Of a stretch of DNA of 8,178 nucleotides, positions 1-5,756 are shown piece after piece. The notes beneath the pieces are model-generated. The model did no database searches. It was given only the letters and a program-made list of their open reading frames with translations, and was not told the origin of the DNA. Origin of the DNA: Nanosynbacter sp. (lineage in GTDB: Bacteria; Patescibacteriota; Saccharimonadia; Saccharimonadales; Saccharimonadaceae). Numbering within the stretch: the first letter of the stretch is position 1; every line of letters starts with the position of its first letter. Position numbers and translations under genes: made by a program. The stretch lies in NCBI GenBank assembly GCA_015257665.1, contig JABZJS010000019.1, forward strand, positions 1 to 8,178, read 5' to 3'.

Positions 1-53
1 GCGCATCCATGGTAAGGATGAGGTCTCGGGTTCAAGCCCCGATCGTGGCTCCA
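1..53 (+). tRNA. tRNA-Thr(GGU), 5' end cut by window edge
   Basis: The visible part starts in the anticodon arm. The stem CATCC (4-8) pairs with GGATG (16-20) around a 7-nt loop whose positions 34-36 read GGT, so it decodes ACC/ACU threonine codons. The variable loop is AGGTC (21-25). The T arm TCGGG/CCCGA (26-30/38-42) encloses TTCAAGC. The 3' acceptor strand TCGTGGC (43-49), discriminator T and encoded CCA (51-53) follow. The acceptor end ...GC-3' implies G1 and C2, as in the second threonine tRNA at 1232-1308. The D arm and 5' acceptor strand lie outside the window. Confidence 0.93.
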
Positions 54-67
54 TGGCTGAATTTGTT

Positions 68-95
68 GATCACCCCATTGCTGGGGTGATCTTTA
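68..95 (+). terminator. Rho-independent terminator after tRNA-Thr(GGU)
   Basis: A perfect 9-bp stem, GATCACCCC (68-76) with GGGGTGATC (83-91), closes a 6-nt loop and is followed by TTTATT. It lies 15 nt after the tRNA CCA end. It could also stop leftward transcription from the gene ending at 172, since the complementary strand reads AATAAA before the stem, but the T-tract favours the rightward direction. Confidence 0.8.
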
Positions 96-140
96 TTGTT
101 GGTCTATGAGTGAGGATGTTTTTCGCCTGTTGAAATATGT

Positions 141-173
141 GATAAGCATACTCTCCCCCTGCTGTATGCTATC
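141..173 (-). terminator. Inverted repeat at the stop codon of the 172-948 gene, possible terminator
   Basis: AGCATAC (145-151) pairs perfectly with GTATGCT (164-170) around a 12-nt loop, with three more outer pairs possible through a one-base bulge (141-143 with 171-173). It touches the stop codon (172-174) of the leftward gene. The following bases on the minus strand are only mildly T-rich, so termination here is plausible but not strong. Confidence 0.4.
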
Positions 174-948
174 AGAAACGACCTAAGGCTGGCCGGCGGT
201 TGCGTGGTATCCGGTATACCTGGCCCTCTACCTCTGGTGCCTGTTGTGGCTGGTGCCGCATAATGTGGTGCTCAGGATATTCAGTGAGGCCATGGGATGT
301 ACCGTCGCCCATAAGGTAATGACTCAGACCCTCGCTAGATAATTCGTTTGATAATTCGGTAGCGTCGGGCTGTTGGCCAAGTGGATAGTCACAGCGGGTG
401 ATTACTTTTGTCGGTGTGTCCTTATTATCAGAGCGAGTTGTAATCACACTGATAGCGGCTACCTCAAGTTCTTGCATACCAGGTAATACCGTGCCGGCAT
501 TATTGTGTGTGCCGTGCTGAACATATGCCATGGTATCGAGACCACGCATACTACGGGCGTCGTATACAACTGATAATCTTCTGGCTATATACCCAATTTC
601 ATATCGGAGGCGCAATACTTCTTTGCTCGGCATAACTTCTCTAACTCGTTGTGAATTACCGACCGATCCGCCAATCTCTACTTCATCACCGAGTTGTACA
701 GTAAACGGCTCAAACTCCTCCGATAGAGCTTTGATATATTTTATAATCCCATCACGTTTCGTTGTGTCTCCTTCTGATTTTTCGCGCACGACCATCGAGG
801 AAAAGAACGGCATAAGAGGATACTTTTGGAGCTTATGTTCATAGATTGGGTGGTTGTGATTTCGATAGAGCTCAGACGTACGTCGTGGCTCATCGTCAGT
901 AAACAATGCAGCGACGAGGACATGATTGAAGTGTTTTTCGTGAGTCAT
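172..948 (-). CDS. Hypothetical protein, weakly 2H phosphoesterase (2'-5' RNA ligase)-like
   Basis: This predicted 258-residue protein is not recognised with certainty. Residues 81-190 have the rhythm of 2'-5' RNA ligase/LigT-type 2H phosphoesterases: a beta strand (PFTVQLGDEVEIGG), a helix containing YEIGYIARRL, then a block with H145-G146-T147 where the second HxT motif would fall, followed by strands ending in CDYPLG. The first HxT motif expected near residues 35-55 is not visible, so catalysis is doubtful. Residues 195-258 form a polar, His/Pro/Gln-rich tail that looks disordered. I chose the ATG at 948 because a TATACT box lies 7 nt upstream of it. The frame stays open to an ATG at 1095, but that start overlaps the -35 box of the tRNA promoter at 1089-1094, and the extra 49 residues look like translated promoter DNA with a chance hydrophobic stretch. 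No Shine-Dalgarno is visible. The gene stands alone on the minus strand between two rightward tRNA units. Confidence 0.6.
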   Translation of the reverse strand: MTHEKHFNHVLVAALFTDDEPRRTSELYRNHNHPIYEHKLQKYPLMPFFSSMVVREKSEGDTTKRDGIIKYIKALSEEFEPFTVQLGDEVEIGGSVGNSQRVREVMPSKEVLRLRYEIGYIARRLSVVYDARSMRGLDTMAYVQHGTHNNAGTVLPGMQELEVAAISVITTRSDNKDTPTKVITRCDYPLGQQPDATELSNELSSEGLSHYLMGDGTSHGLTEYPEHHIMRHQPQQAPEVEGQVYRIPRNRRPALGRF

Positions 949-955
949 GGATGAT

Positions 956-961
956 AGTATA
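956..961 (-). promoter_or_regulatory. -10 box (TATACT) directly upstream of the 948 start
   Basis: On the minus strand TATACT is followed by 7 nt and then the ATG at 948, so a transcript starting at the usual distance would begin at or next to the start codon. There is no TG extension and no convincing -35 hexamer (TGTTAT at 17-nt spacing is poor). The call rests on identity with the -10 boxes at 1111-1116, 2471-2476 and 5520-5525. Confidence 0.55.
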
Positions 962-1088
962 AAACAAATTATGTGATAATAACAGAGAAAAAGCTGCGAT
1001 TTAGGTGTTTTCTCGTGTAGCCATGATATTAGACAGAATATTGCGTAAGTACAAAAAGCGAAAATTGTCGAATGAAGAAATTCGCACT

Positions 1089-1116
1089 TTGACATTGGAA
1101 AAAAATTTGCTATACT
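1089..1116 (+). promoter_or_regulatory. Strong sigma70-type promoter of the tRNA-Tyr/tRNA-Thr unit
   Basis: A perfect -35 hexamer TTGACA (1089-1094), a 16-nt spacer that includes an A-run, and TATACT (1111-1116) preceded by TGC give an extended -10 promoter. Transcription would start near 1123, about 19 nt before tRNA-Tyr. This is the best promoter in the window and serves as the internal reference for the TATACT boxes in front of the protein genes. Confidence 0.88.
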
Positions 1117-1141
1117 AATTCACAGTTAGTTCATTTTATTT

Positions 1142-1226
1142 GCCGGAGTCGTCTAGTGGCAATGACAGGAGACTGTAAATCTCCCGCTTTTTAGCTTCGT
1201 AGGTTCGAGTCCTACCTCCGGTACCA
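1142..1226 (+). tRNA. tRNA-Tyr(GUA)
   Basis: The acceptor strand GCCGGAG (1142-1148) pairs with CTCCGGT (1216-1222), leaving a G1-U72 wobble as the first pair. The D stem is GTC/GAC. The anticodon stem GGAGA/TCTCC (1168-1172/1180-1184) carries the loop CTGTAAA with anticodon GTA. The long variable region (1185-1198) is the type II form typical of bacterial tRNA-Tyr. The T arm GTAGG/CCTAC encloses TTCGAGT. Discriminator A (1223) and encoded CCA (1224-1226) complete it. It lies 5 nt from the next tRNA and is surely co-transcribed with it. Confidence 0.96.
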
Positions 1227-1231
1227 TTTCT

Positions 1232-1308
1232 GCCGCTTTAGCTCAGCTGGTCAGAGCAACTGTTTTGTAAACAGTAGGTCTACGGTTCGAATCCGTAAAG
1301 CGGCTCCA
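1232..1308 (+). tRNA. tRNA-Thr(UGU)
   Basis: The acceptor stem GCCGCTT/AAGCGGC (1232-1238/1298-1304) is fully Watson-Crick. The D stem is GCTC/GAGC. The anticodon stem ACTGT/ACAGT (1259-1263/1271-1275) carries the loop TTTGTAA with anticodon TGT, which decodes ACA/ACG. The variable loop is AGGTC. The T arm TACGG/CCGTA encloses TTCGAAT. The discriminator is T (1305) and CCA is encoded (1306-1308). Its anticodon complements the GGU isoacceptor at 1-53. Confidence 0.96.
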
Positions 1309-1323
1309 TACGTATATATAGCG

Positions 1324-1352
1324 AAGACTTTCTTAAGGAGGAGGTCTTTTTT
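1324..1352 (+). terminator. Rho-independent terminator of the tRNA-Tyr/tRNA-Thr unit
   Basis: The segment 1324-1348 folds on itself as an 11-bp stem with several G-U pairs and a 3-nt loop (AAG at 1335-1337), followed by a T-run to 1352 and a second T-run after one G. It begins 16 nt after the CCA of tRNA-Thr(UGU). Confidence 0.8.
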
Positions 1353-1502
1353 GTTTTTGCAGTTACGTAATAGCTGTAAATTGGTAGGAGCTTATTCCAC
1401 TCTTTGTATTGGCTGTCGTAGGAACAATGAAATTGTGTGTATTAGTGGATATATCAATAACAAAAGGGCTTACGTGGCGAGAAACCCCGCCCTGAGAATG
1501 TA

Positions 1503-1533
1503 AATAAGGCAGCATACATACTGCTGCCTTATT
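1503..1533 (-). terminator. Terminator of the trpS-TPR operon
   Basis: A perfect 12-bp stem, AATAAGGCAGCA (1503-1514) with TGCTGCCTTATT (1522-1533), encloses a 7-nt loop. It lies 37 nt beyond the stop codon of the TPR gene (1571-1573). The A/T-rich base of the stem makes it potentially bidirectional, acting as a barrier between the leftward operon and the rightward tRNA unit. Confidence 0.8.
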
Positions 1534-1570
1534 ATTGTACTTAGCCTTTATCTACCTTATACCGCTGGCG

Positions 1571-2464
1571 CTACATCGTAATGCGGCGTGGCGCGCTGCG
1601 CTGGATGCGATTGGCGGGCATTGGGGCTCGTGCTGGTGGATGAACAGCAACGGACTGTCGACTATATGCGGCATTTGGCTGCGGCTGCGGAGGTGCTTGG
1701 GTATACGTTGGTACTGCTGGAGCGGGCAATGCAGCCGGTGGATGGTAATATGCCGTTGAAGGCTGTTGCTCTACCTGCTGGGACGGCACAGTAATGCGTT
1801 GCTGGGGTTGCTGGCGAGGCTCTGGTTGTGCTCGGTGCTGCTGCTGCGGTGATTGCGTAGAGGTAGGCTGAGGTTGCAACTTGGCACGAATACGCTTCGC
1901 TTTTTTGTGGTCGCCAGCTCGTTCGTAGCCTTCGGCCAGGAGCTGATATGTTTGGGTACCAGGCTCTAGCTTGGCAGCTCGCTCAAGTGACTCTAGCATT
2001 TTCTTACTATGGCCGAGCTTTTCCTGTACCTTGGCATAGGCAATGTGTCTTGCAGCAAGCTTGTCCTCCATTGCCAGTGCTTGTTCAAAGGCGAGAGCAG
2101 CTTTGTCGTAGCGCTTGGTTTCGTAGTAGATGAGGCCAACGTTGTGCAGGCTCGACGCGCTTGGCTCGAGGCTTTGAGCGATCTCAAAACACTCAATCGC
2201 ATCATCAAATGCCTTCTGCTTAGCGTATAAAATACCGAGACGATTATATGCGGTTGCATTACGCTCGTCTACCCGCAGAATCGTGAGCAGTGCCTTCTCG
2301 GCGCGGAGATAACGTCGATCGCGGAGTGATTCCTGAGCTACCTCCCACAGGCGATCAAGCTTACCCGAGAGGCGCATTGGTAATTGTGAGGTGGTCTCGG
2401 TAACTGATTGCTGCTGCCACAAGGCAAAAGCGCCAGCGCAGGCTACCAATAATAATCCATACAT
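1571..2464 (-). CDS. Membrane-anchored TPR-repeat protein with Pro/Gln-rich tail
   Basis: This predicted 297-residue protein starts with a short hydrophobic segment (about residues 2-16, YGLLLVACAGAFALW) with little positive charge before it, probably a signal anchor. A linker follows, then tandem tetratricopeptide repeats over about residues 39-196. The clearest are at 71-102 (YNRLGILYAKQKAFDDAIECF) and 103-136 (LHNVGLIYYETKRYDKAALAFEQAL), with more degenerate repeats on both sides. Residues 198-297 are very rich in Pro, Gln and Ala and look disordered. TPR arrays are protein-binding scaffolds; the partner is unknown. I chose the ATG at 2464 because it opens the hydrophobic segment and sits 6 nt behind an extended -10 box. 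A longer frame to 2614 would overlap the preceding gene by about 150 bp. The gene begins 2 nt after that gene's stop, so it can be transcribed both by read-through and from its own promoter. Confidence 0.82.
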   Translation of the reverse strand: MYGLLLVACAGAFALWQQQSVTETTSQLPMRLSGKLDRLWEVAQESLRDRRYLRAEKALLTILRVDERNATAYNRLGILYAKQKAFDDAIECFEIAQSLEPSASSLHNVGLIYYETKRYDKAALAFEQALAMEDKLAARHIAYAKVQEKLGHSKKMLESLERAAKLEPGTQTYQLLAEGYERAGDHKKAKRIRAKLQPQPTSTQSPQQQHRAQPEPRQQPQQRITVPSQQVEQQPSTAYYHPPAALPAPAVPTYTQAPPQPQPNAAYSRQSVAVHPPARAPMPANRIQRSAPRRITM

Positions 2465-2466
2465 AG

Positions 2467-3294
2467 TTATAGTATACCACATGCCAGCAGCTGAATCCGC
2501 ACGCTGGCATTGGCAGTAATGCGCTCGTGTGCGCGTGCGATATGTTCTGCCTGGGTAAGTAGCTGCTGTGATGGTTGCGTCCGGAGTGTATGCCATATAA
2601 TGTGTAGCACACACTCAAGGAAGAGCAATGCACGAGCCCGATCGTGGCTATAGCGCTGCCCAATCACGATGCGTTGACGGGTAGTACCAGTGATATAGTG
2701 GCGCGCATCGGTCATTGCCAGAGCAATGGTGCGAAACTCCTCGCTATTGGCAGCCAAGCGTGCGATCGTTGCAGGTTGCTGCTGAGCAATGAACTGCAGC
2801 TGAGCGCGGCGCGTCGGGTCAATAATGCCAAGCTGGCCAAGCTGAGCAGCTGTTTGGGTTTGCTGGGGTGGGATGATACGGACGGTCTGGACGCGTGAGC
2901 GAATTGTTGCCAGCAAGCGTTGGGGCTGATGACTAGTGAGGATGAGATGAAGCGCGTGAGGCGGCTCTTCGAGGAGCTTAAGGAAGGCATTTTGGGCGGC
3001 AGGTGTCATCCGGTCGGCATCATCAATAATGACAAATTGCCGAGCCGTTGCCTTGCCCTGAGTAAGTGTGTGAAGCGAGCGGATGTCATCAACGCGAATT
3101 GTCCCGCGTTGCTGGTCGTCATGGCCCTGGCTGGTATGAGGCCGGAGGATAAGTGCGGTGTGGCTCGCAACCTGCCGTGCTGCGGTCATAAGCCCAAGTC
3201 CAGGCGCACCAACAAGAAGCAATGACTGTGGTGGCTGCTGCGCAAGCTGGGCAAGACGCTGCTCGGTGCGAGGGTTATAGACGAGCGATGACAT
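2467..3294 (-). CDS. holB: DNA polymerase III delta'-like clamp-loader subunit
   Basis: This predicted 275-residue protein is an AAA+ clamp-loader subunit. Residues 24-36 form a Walker A-like loop, GAPGLGLM, in which the nucleotide-binding lysine is replaced by leucine. Residues 87-112 carry the Walker B and following helix (VIIDDADRMTPAAQNAFLKLLEEPP), the family hallmark. The SRC motif region reads TIRSRVQ (131-136), with valine for cysteine. The four-cysteine zinc module of DnaX and many delta' proteins is absent. The missing lysine suggests a non-hydrolysing delta' subunit rather than DnaX, and the length is somewhat short for delta'. The start at 3294 is supported by GAGGGAG just upstream and by the family-like opening YNPRTEQRLAQL. 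It overlaps the end of the pseudouridine synthase gene by 20 bp (3275-3294), which suggests translational coupling. Confidence 0.8.
   Translation of the reverse strand: MSSLVYNPRTEQRLAQLAQQPPQSLLLVGAPGLGLMTAARQVASHTALILRPHTSQGHDDQQRGTIRVDDIRSLHTLTQGKATARQFVIIDDADRMTPAAQNAFLKLLEEPPHALHLILTSHQPQRLLATIRSRVQTVRIIPPQQTQTAAQLGQLGIIDPTRRAQLQFIAQQQPATIARLAANSEEFRTIALAMTDARHYITGTTRQRIVIGQRYSHDRARALLFLECVLHIIWHTLRTQPSQQLLTQAEHIARAHERITANASVRIQLLACGIL
2471..2479 (-). promoter_or_regulatory. Extended -10 box (TGGTATACT) in front of the TPR gene
   Basis: On the minus strand TGGTATACT is followed by 6 nt and the ATG at 2464, so the predicted transcript starts at the start codon. The box overlaps the last codons of the delta'-like gene, and its stop codon TAA lies in the spacer. 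No TTGACA-like -35 is seen at 15-18 nt, so it would depend on the TG extension. Confidence 0.55.
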
Positions 3295-4453
3295 CGGCTC
3301 CCTCAGGAAAGAGTGCCATAAAGGCTGCTGGCGGTGGTGCAACAAACGTCTGGCGTAGGCCAGCACGAGTCGTGATTTCGAGCTGGTAGGCGTGCAGAAG
3401 GAGACGCTCCCCTGCCGATCCATAGACGCGATCACCAACAATCGGTGTACCAATATATGCCAGATGGACACGCAGCTGATGTGTTCGGCCAGTGCGGGGG
3501 CGCAGAGCGAGTAAGCTCAGGCTGGACTGCGAGGCGAGTACTTTATAGATTGTTTGGGCAGATTTGCCGCGTGGATCGGCTCGAAAGGTGCTTGGCGCGG
3601 CCGGGTTACGCCCCAGCGGGACATCGATCTTGGCTTGCTGCTGACGGGGTTGCCCTGCCACAACCGCTAGATATGTCTTCTTAGTGTGGCGCTCGGCAAA
3701 TTGCTTCTTAAGCCGCTGGAAGGCCTCAGGCGTACGTGCACCAATCATTACTCCGCTGGTGTCGCGGTCGAGTCGATGGACAATCCCTGGCCGATTTGTC
3801 TCCAGTCCAACCGAAGTATAGCGCCGGAAGAAGTCTGCTACCGTAAACTCATCATTGAGCGCACCCTTGCTATGTGTGAGGATACCAGCTGGCTTATTGA
3901 TAACAATTACATCATCATCGATATAGAGGATCGGGAGGGTTTTGTCACTATGGTCGGTTGCATCAGGTAGGTTGATGGCGATGCTGTCGGTTTCTGCTAC
4001 CAGTTGGCGTGGCTGACAGACGACTCTATCATTGACAGCGACGTGGCCAGCTTTGATGTGTTTTTGCCACGTGGAGCGACTAGTCTCGGGGTGGCGCGTT
4101 GCAAGCAGGCTATCAAGGCGCTGGGTGGTGCGCTGCTGTTGAAAAAGATAGACATCCTTACCCTTGAATGGTAGGCCGTAGGTCGCAATGTCACTGAGTG
4201 GGTTGGGGAGAATTTCCCCCGTTGCATCACTTTTTGCGGTGTAGATCTGCTGCATGATGTAGGGTGCATGATCTTCCGCTGTGTCGTCGATGAGCAAAAA
4301 GTACTGCCGTCGGTCGAAGCGAAAACGCACCAGCTGGTTGATAGGCTGCGGGTGGCTACTGGCGATTTGGTCGATGTGACGCGGGACATTGTCGTCAGTT
4401 GCTTGACGAAACTGGCGTAAGATAGCAAGGAGGTCGCTTGATGTGATTTTCAT
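3275..4453 (-). CDS. RluA-family pseudouridine synthase with S4 domain and extra N-terminal domain
   Basis: This predicted 392-residue protein isomerises uridine to pseudouridine in ribosomal or other RNA; the target site cannot be read from the sequence. Residues 112-158 form an S4-like RNA-binding domain (RLDSLLA...HIKAGHVAVND). The catalytic domain covers about 174-375, with INKPAG at 185-190, the signature HRLDRDTSG at 226-234 (catalytic Asp229), and RTGRTHQLRVH at 320-330. Residues 1-107 are an extension not usual for RluC/RluD-type enzymes, which makes the protein longer than the common 300-330 residues; I do not recognise it. The ATG at 4453 is preceded by GGAG at a 7-nt spacing. The longer frame to 4543 would overlap trpS. 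The gene lies 25 nt behind trpS and overlaps the next gene by 20 bp, so it belongs to the same operon. Confidence 0.88.
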   Translation of the reverse strand: MKITSSDLLAILRQFRQATDDNVPRHIDQIASSHPQPINQLVRFRFDRRQYFLLIDDTAEDHAPYIMQQIYTAKSDATGEILPNPLSDIATYGLPFKGKDVYLFQQQRTTQRLDSLLATRHPETSRSTWQKHIKAGHVAVNDRVVCQPRQLVAETDSIAINLPDATDHSDKTLPILYIDDDVIVINKPAGILTHSKGALNDEFTVADFFRRYTSVGLETNRPGIVHRLDRDTSGVMIGARTPEAFQRLKKQFAERHTKKTYLAVVAGQPRQQQAKIDVPLGRNPAAPSTFRADPRGKSAQTIYKVLASQSSLSLLALRPRTGRTHQLRVHLAYIGTPIVGDRVYGSAGERLLLHAYQLEITTRAGLRQTFVAPPPAAFMALFPEGADVIARL

Positions 4454-4460
4454 ACAATGA

Positions 4461-4464
4461 CTCC
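4461..4464 (-). promoter_or_regulatory. Shine-Dalgarno GGAG deciding the pseudouridine synthase start
   Basis: GGAG on the minus strand lies 7 nt before the ATG at 4453, within the 25-nt gap after trpS. This internal operon gene therefore uses a leader-type ribosome site, unlike trpS, whose start has none. Confidence 0.65.
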
Positions 4465-4478
4465 ATCTCGGGCTATAC

Positions 4479-5513
4479 TCATGATGTACTCCGCAGGCCA
4501 ACCGCCTTTTGTACGCGGAGGAGCGTGATGCTAGCGACCTCATTCATCGCTCGCTCAGAGCGCTCGAGAGTAGCAAGCAGTGTCTCGTCGGAAATGCCGG
4601 CAAGCCGCGCTTGAAAATCAGTGAGGAAGGTAGCCACCGCCTCAGCTACGGCACGCTTGAGTGGGCCATATTGGGTCTGCCCTACCCACTCGGCATTCAC
4701 CTCAGCTTGCGGGCGATTGGTCAAGATTGCAAGCAGTTGAAGCAGATTAGTAATGCCTGGCTGGCGTTGCCAGTCGAAGTTGATAACACCAAGCGAGTCT
4801 GTCGTGGCAGCCATGATCTTTTTGCGCGCTTGGGCGGGGGTATCAGCAAGGTTAATCTTGGACTTTTGGTCGGTTGAACTTTTACTCATCTTCTTTTCTG
4901 GGTTCGTCAGGCTGCGAATGCGTAGACCGGTGTCGCGCTGGATGAAGGCGGTTTGCTTGGCAGTCGGCTCTGGCACAGTGAAAAGCTCACCAAACTTATG
5001 ATTCATGCGCAGTGCAATATCACGGGTAATCTCCAAGTGCTGGAACTGATCCTCACCGACTGGCACCCACCGGGCGTTGTAAAGAAGGATATCAGCTGCC
5101 ATTAGGACAGGGTAATTGAAGAGCCCAACGGTGACATTATTGTTGTTATCAGCTGACTTTTCTTTAAACTGCGTCATGCGGCTCATCTCGCCAAAGCCAG
5201 TAAAGCAACCTAAAATCCATGTGAGTTCACTGTGTGCTGGGATGAAGCTCTGCCGGTAGAGAAACGTATGTTCGTCGGTGATGTCGAGCCCTGCTGCGAT
5301 GAAGTACTTGAGGTTTGTCAGCGTATTCTCGTAAAGTGTCGTATGGTCGATCGGTGTGGTAAAGCTATGGAGGTCGGGCACAAACATATTGAGCTGGTAG
5401 TGCCCGGCGTAGTGCTGCTGCAGCTGTACCATTGGCACAAAGGCACCAAGATAATTACCAAGCGTTGGCTCTTCATTGCTACGAATTCCGGTGAGGATAA
5501 CTTCTTTGGACAT
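4479..5513 (-). CDS. trpS: Tryptophanyl-tRNA synthetase
   Basis: This predicted 344-residue protein charges tRNA-Trp with tryptophan in the cytoplasm. It is a class I aminoacyl-tRNA synthetase with a Rossmann fold. The HIGH-equivalent motif is TLGNYLGA (17-24), the normal TrpRS form. MAADILLY (138-145) contains the tryptophan-contacting Asp, VGEDQ lies at 152-156, and the KMSKS loop is KKMSKSS at 208-213. The length matches bacterial TrpRS and no part is missing. The start at 5513 gives the expected N-terminus (MSKEVILTGIRS) and lies 6 nt behind an extended -10 box with no Shine-Dalgarno, so the mRNA is probably leaderless. It is the first gene of the leftward operon and is divergent from the GH32 gene. 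The stop is TGA. Confidence 0.96.
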   Translation of the reverse strand: MSKEVILTGIRSNEEPTLGNYLGAFVPMVQLQQHYAGHYQLNMFVPDLHSFTTPIDHTTLYENTLTNLKYFIAAGLDITDEHTFLYRQSFIPAHSELTWILGCFTGFGEMSRMTQFKEKSADNNNNVTVGLFNYPVLMAADILLYNARWVPVGEDQFQHLEITRDIALRMNHKFGELFTVPEPTAKQTAFIQRDTGLRIRSLTNPEKKMSKSSTDQKSKINLADTPAQARKKIMAATTDSLGVINFDWQRQPGITNLLQLLAILTNRPQAEVNAEWVGQTQYGPLKRAVAEAVATFLTDFQARLAGISDETLLATLERSERAMNEVASITLLRVQKAVGLRSTS

Positions 5514-5519
5514 ATACGT

Positions 5520-5548
5520 AGTATAGCATTTTCGGTGACCAGTTTGAA
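5520..5548 (-). promoter_or_regulatory. trpS promoter with extended -10 next to the start codon
   Basis: On the minus strand TGCTATACT (5528-5520) is followed by 6 nt and the ATG of trpS. A -35-like TTCAAA (5548-5543, four of six matches to TTGACA) lies at a 17-nt spacing. The nine-base TGCTATACT is identical to that of the tRNA promoter at 1108-1116. Transcription would begin at the A of the ATG. Confidence 0.7.
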
Positions 5549-5585
5549 TAAGAGGTCAGAACACGCAGTATATGGGATACTATAC

Positions 5586-5647
5586 GAAACGATATCTATT
5601 GACATAGAGTAGCGTTTCTGGTTAGCTAGATAGTAAGGATTCGTTTC
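5586..5647 (+). repeat. GAAACG with two complementary CGTTTC copies upstream of the GH32 gene
   Basis: GAAACGA (5586-5592) is complementary to TCGTTTC (5641-5647) over 7 bp, and its first six bases also to CGTTTC (5613-5618). Two alternative stems are therefore possible if this stretch is transcribed. As DNA the three copies could equally be half-sites of a regulator with a CG core. The promoter of the GH32 gene is not clear: TTGACA at 5599-5604 has no matching -10. The role is unproven. Confidence 0.3.
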
Positions 5648-5746
5648 AAACAATCGAGACGAGAGGAGTTAAGAAAGACGACGGGAGAACAACACGAACG
5701 ACACTCATAATGTACTGTTATTGATTTGCTAATGTCAAAAAGGGCT

Positions 5747-5752
5747 AAGGAG
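5747..5752 (+). promoter_or_regulatory. Shine-Dalgarno AAGGAG of the GH32 gene
   Basis: AAGGAG lies 4 nt before the ATG at 5757 and fixes that start. It is the strongest ribosome-binding site in the window and contrasts with the leaderless-looking starts of trpS and the TPR gene. Confidence 0.75.
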
Positions 5753-5756
5753 CACC

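Noticed and set aside
530..844. Rightward open frame of about 104 codons
   Set aside because: It is antisense to the 172-948 gene, has no family features or ribosome site, and looks like a shadow frame.
949..1095. Upstream extension of the 172-948 gene to an ATG at 1095, adding 49 residues with a hydrophobic stretch
   Set aside because: It would run through the -35 box of the strong tRNA promoter and past the TATACT box adjacent to the ATG at 948; the extra residues are Cys/Phe/Ile-rich in the manner of translated A/T-rich DNA.
1465..1493. GGGC/GCCC and GGCG/CGCC pairings that could form a small hairpin RNA
   Set aside because: The pairings are short and mutually exclusive, with no promoter or conserved loop; the nearby 12-bp hairpin at 1503-1533 explains termination.
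2465..2614. Longer start for the TPR gene at 2614
   Set aside because: It would overlap the delta'-like gene by about 150 bp with low-complexity sequence, while the ATG at 2464 opens a hydrophobic anchor behind an extended -10.
4474..4479. Rightward TATACT in the trpS/pseudouridine synthase gap
   Set aside because: It has no TG extension or -35 and would drive only antisense RNA into trpS; likely chance.
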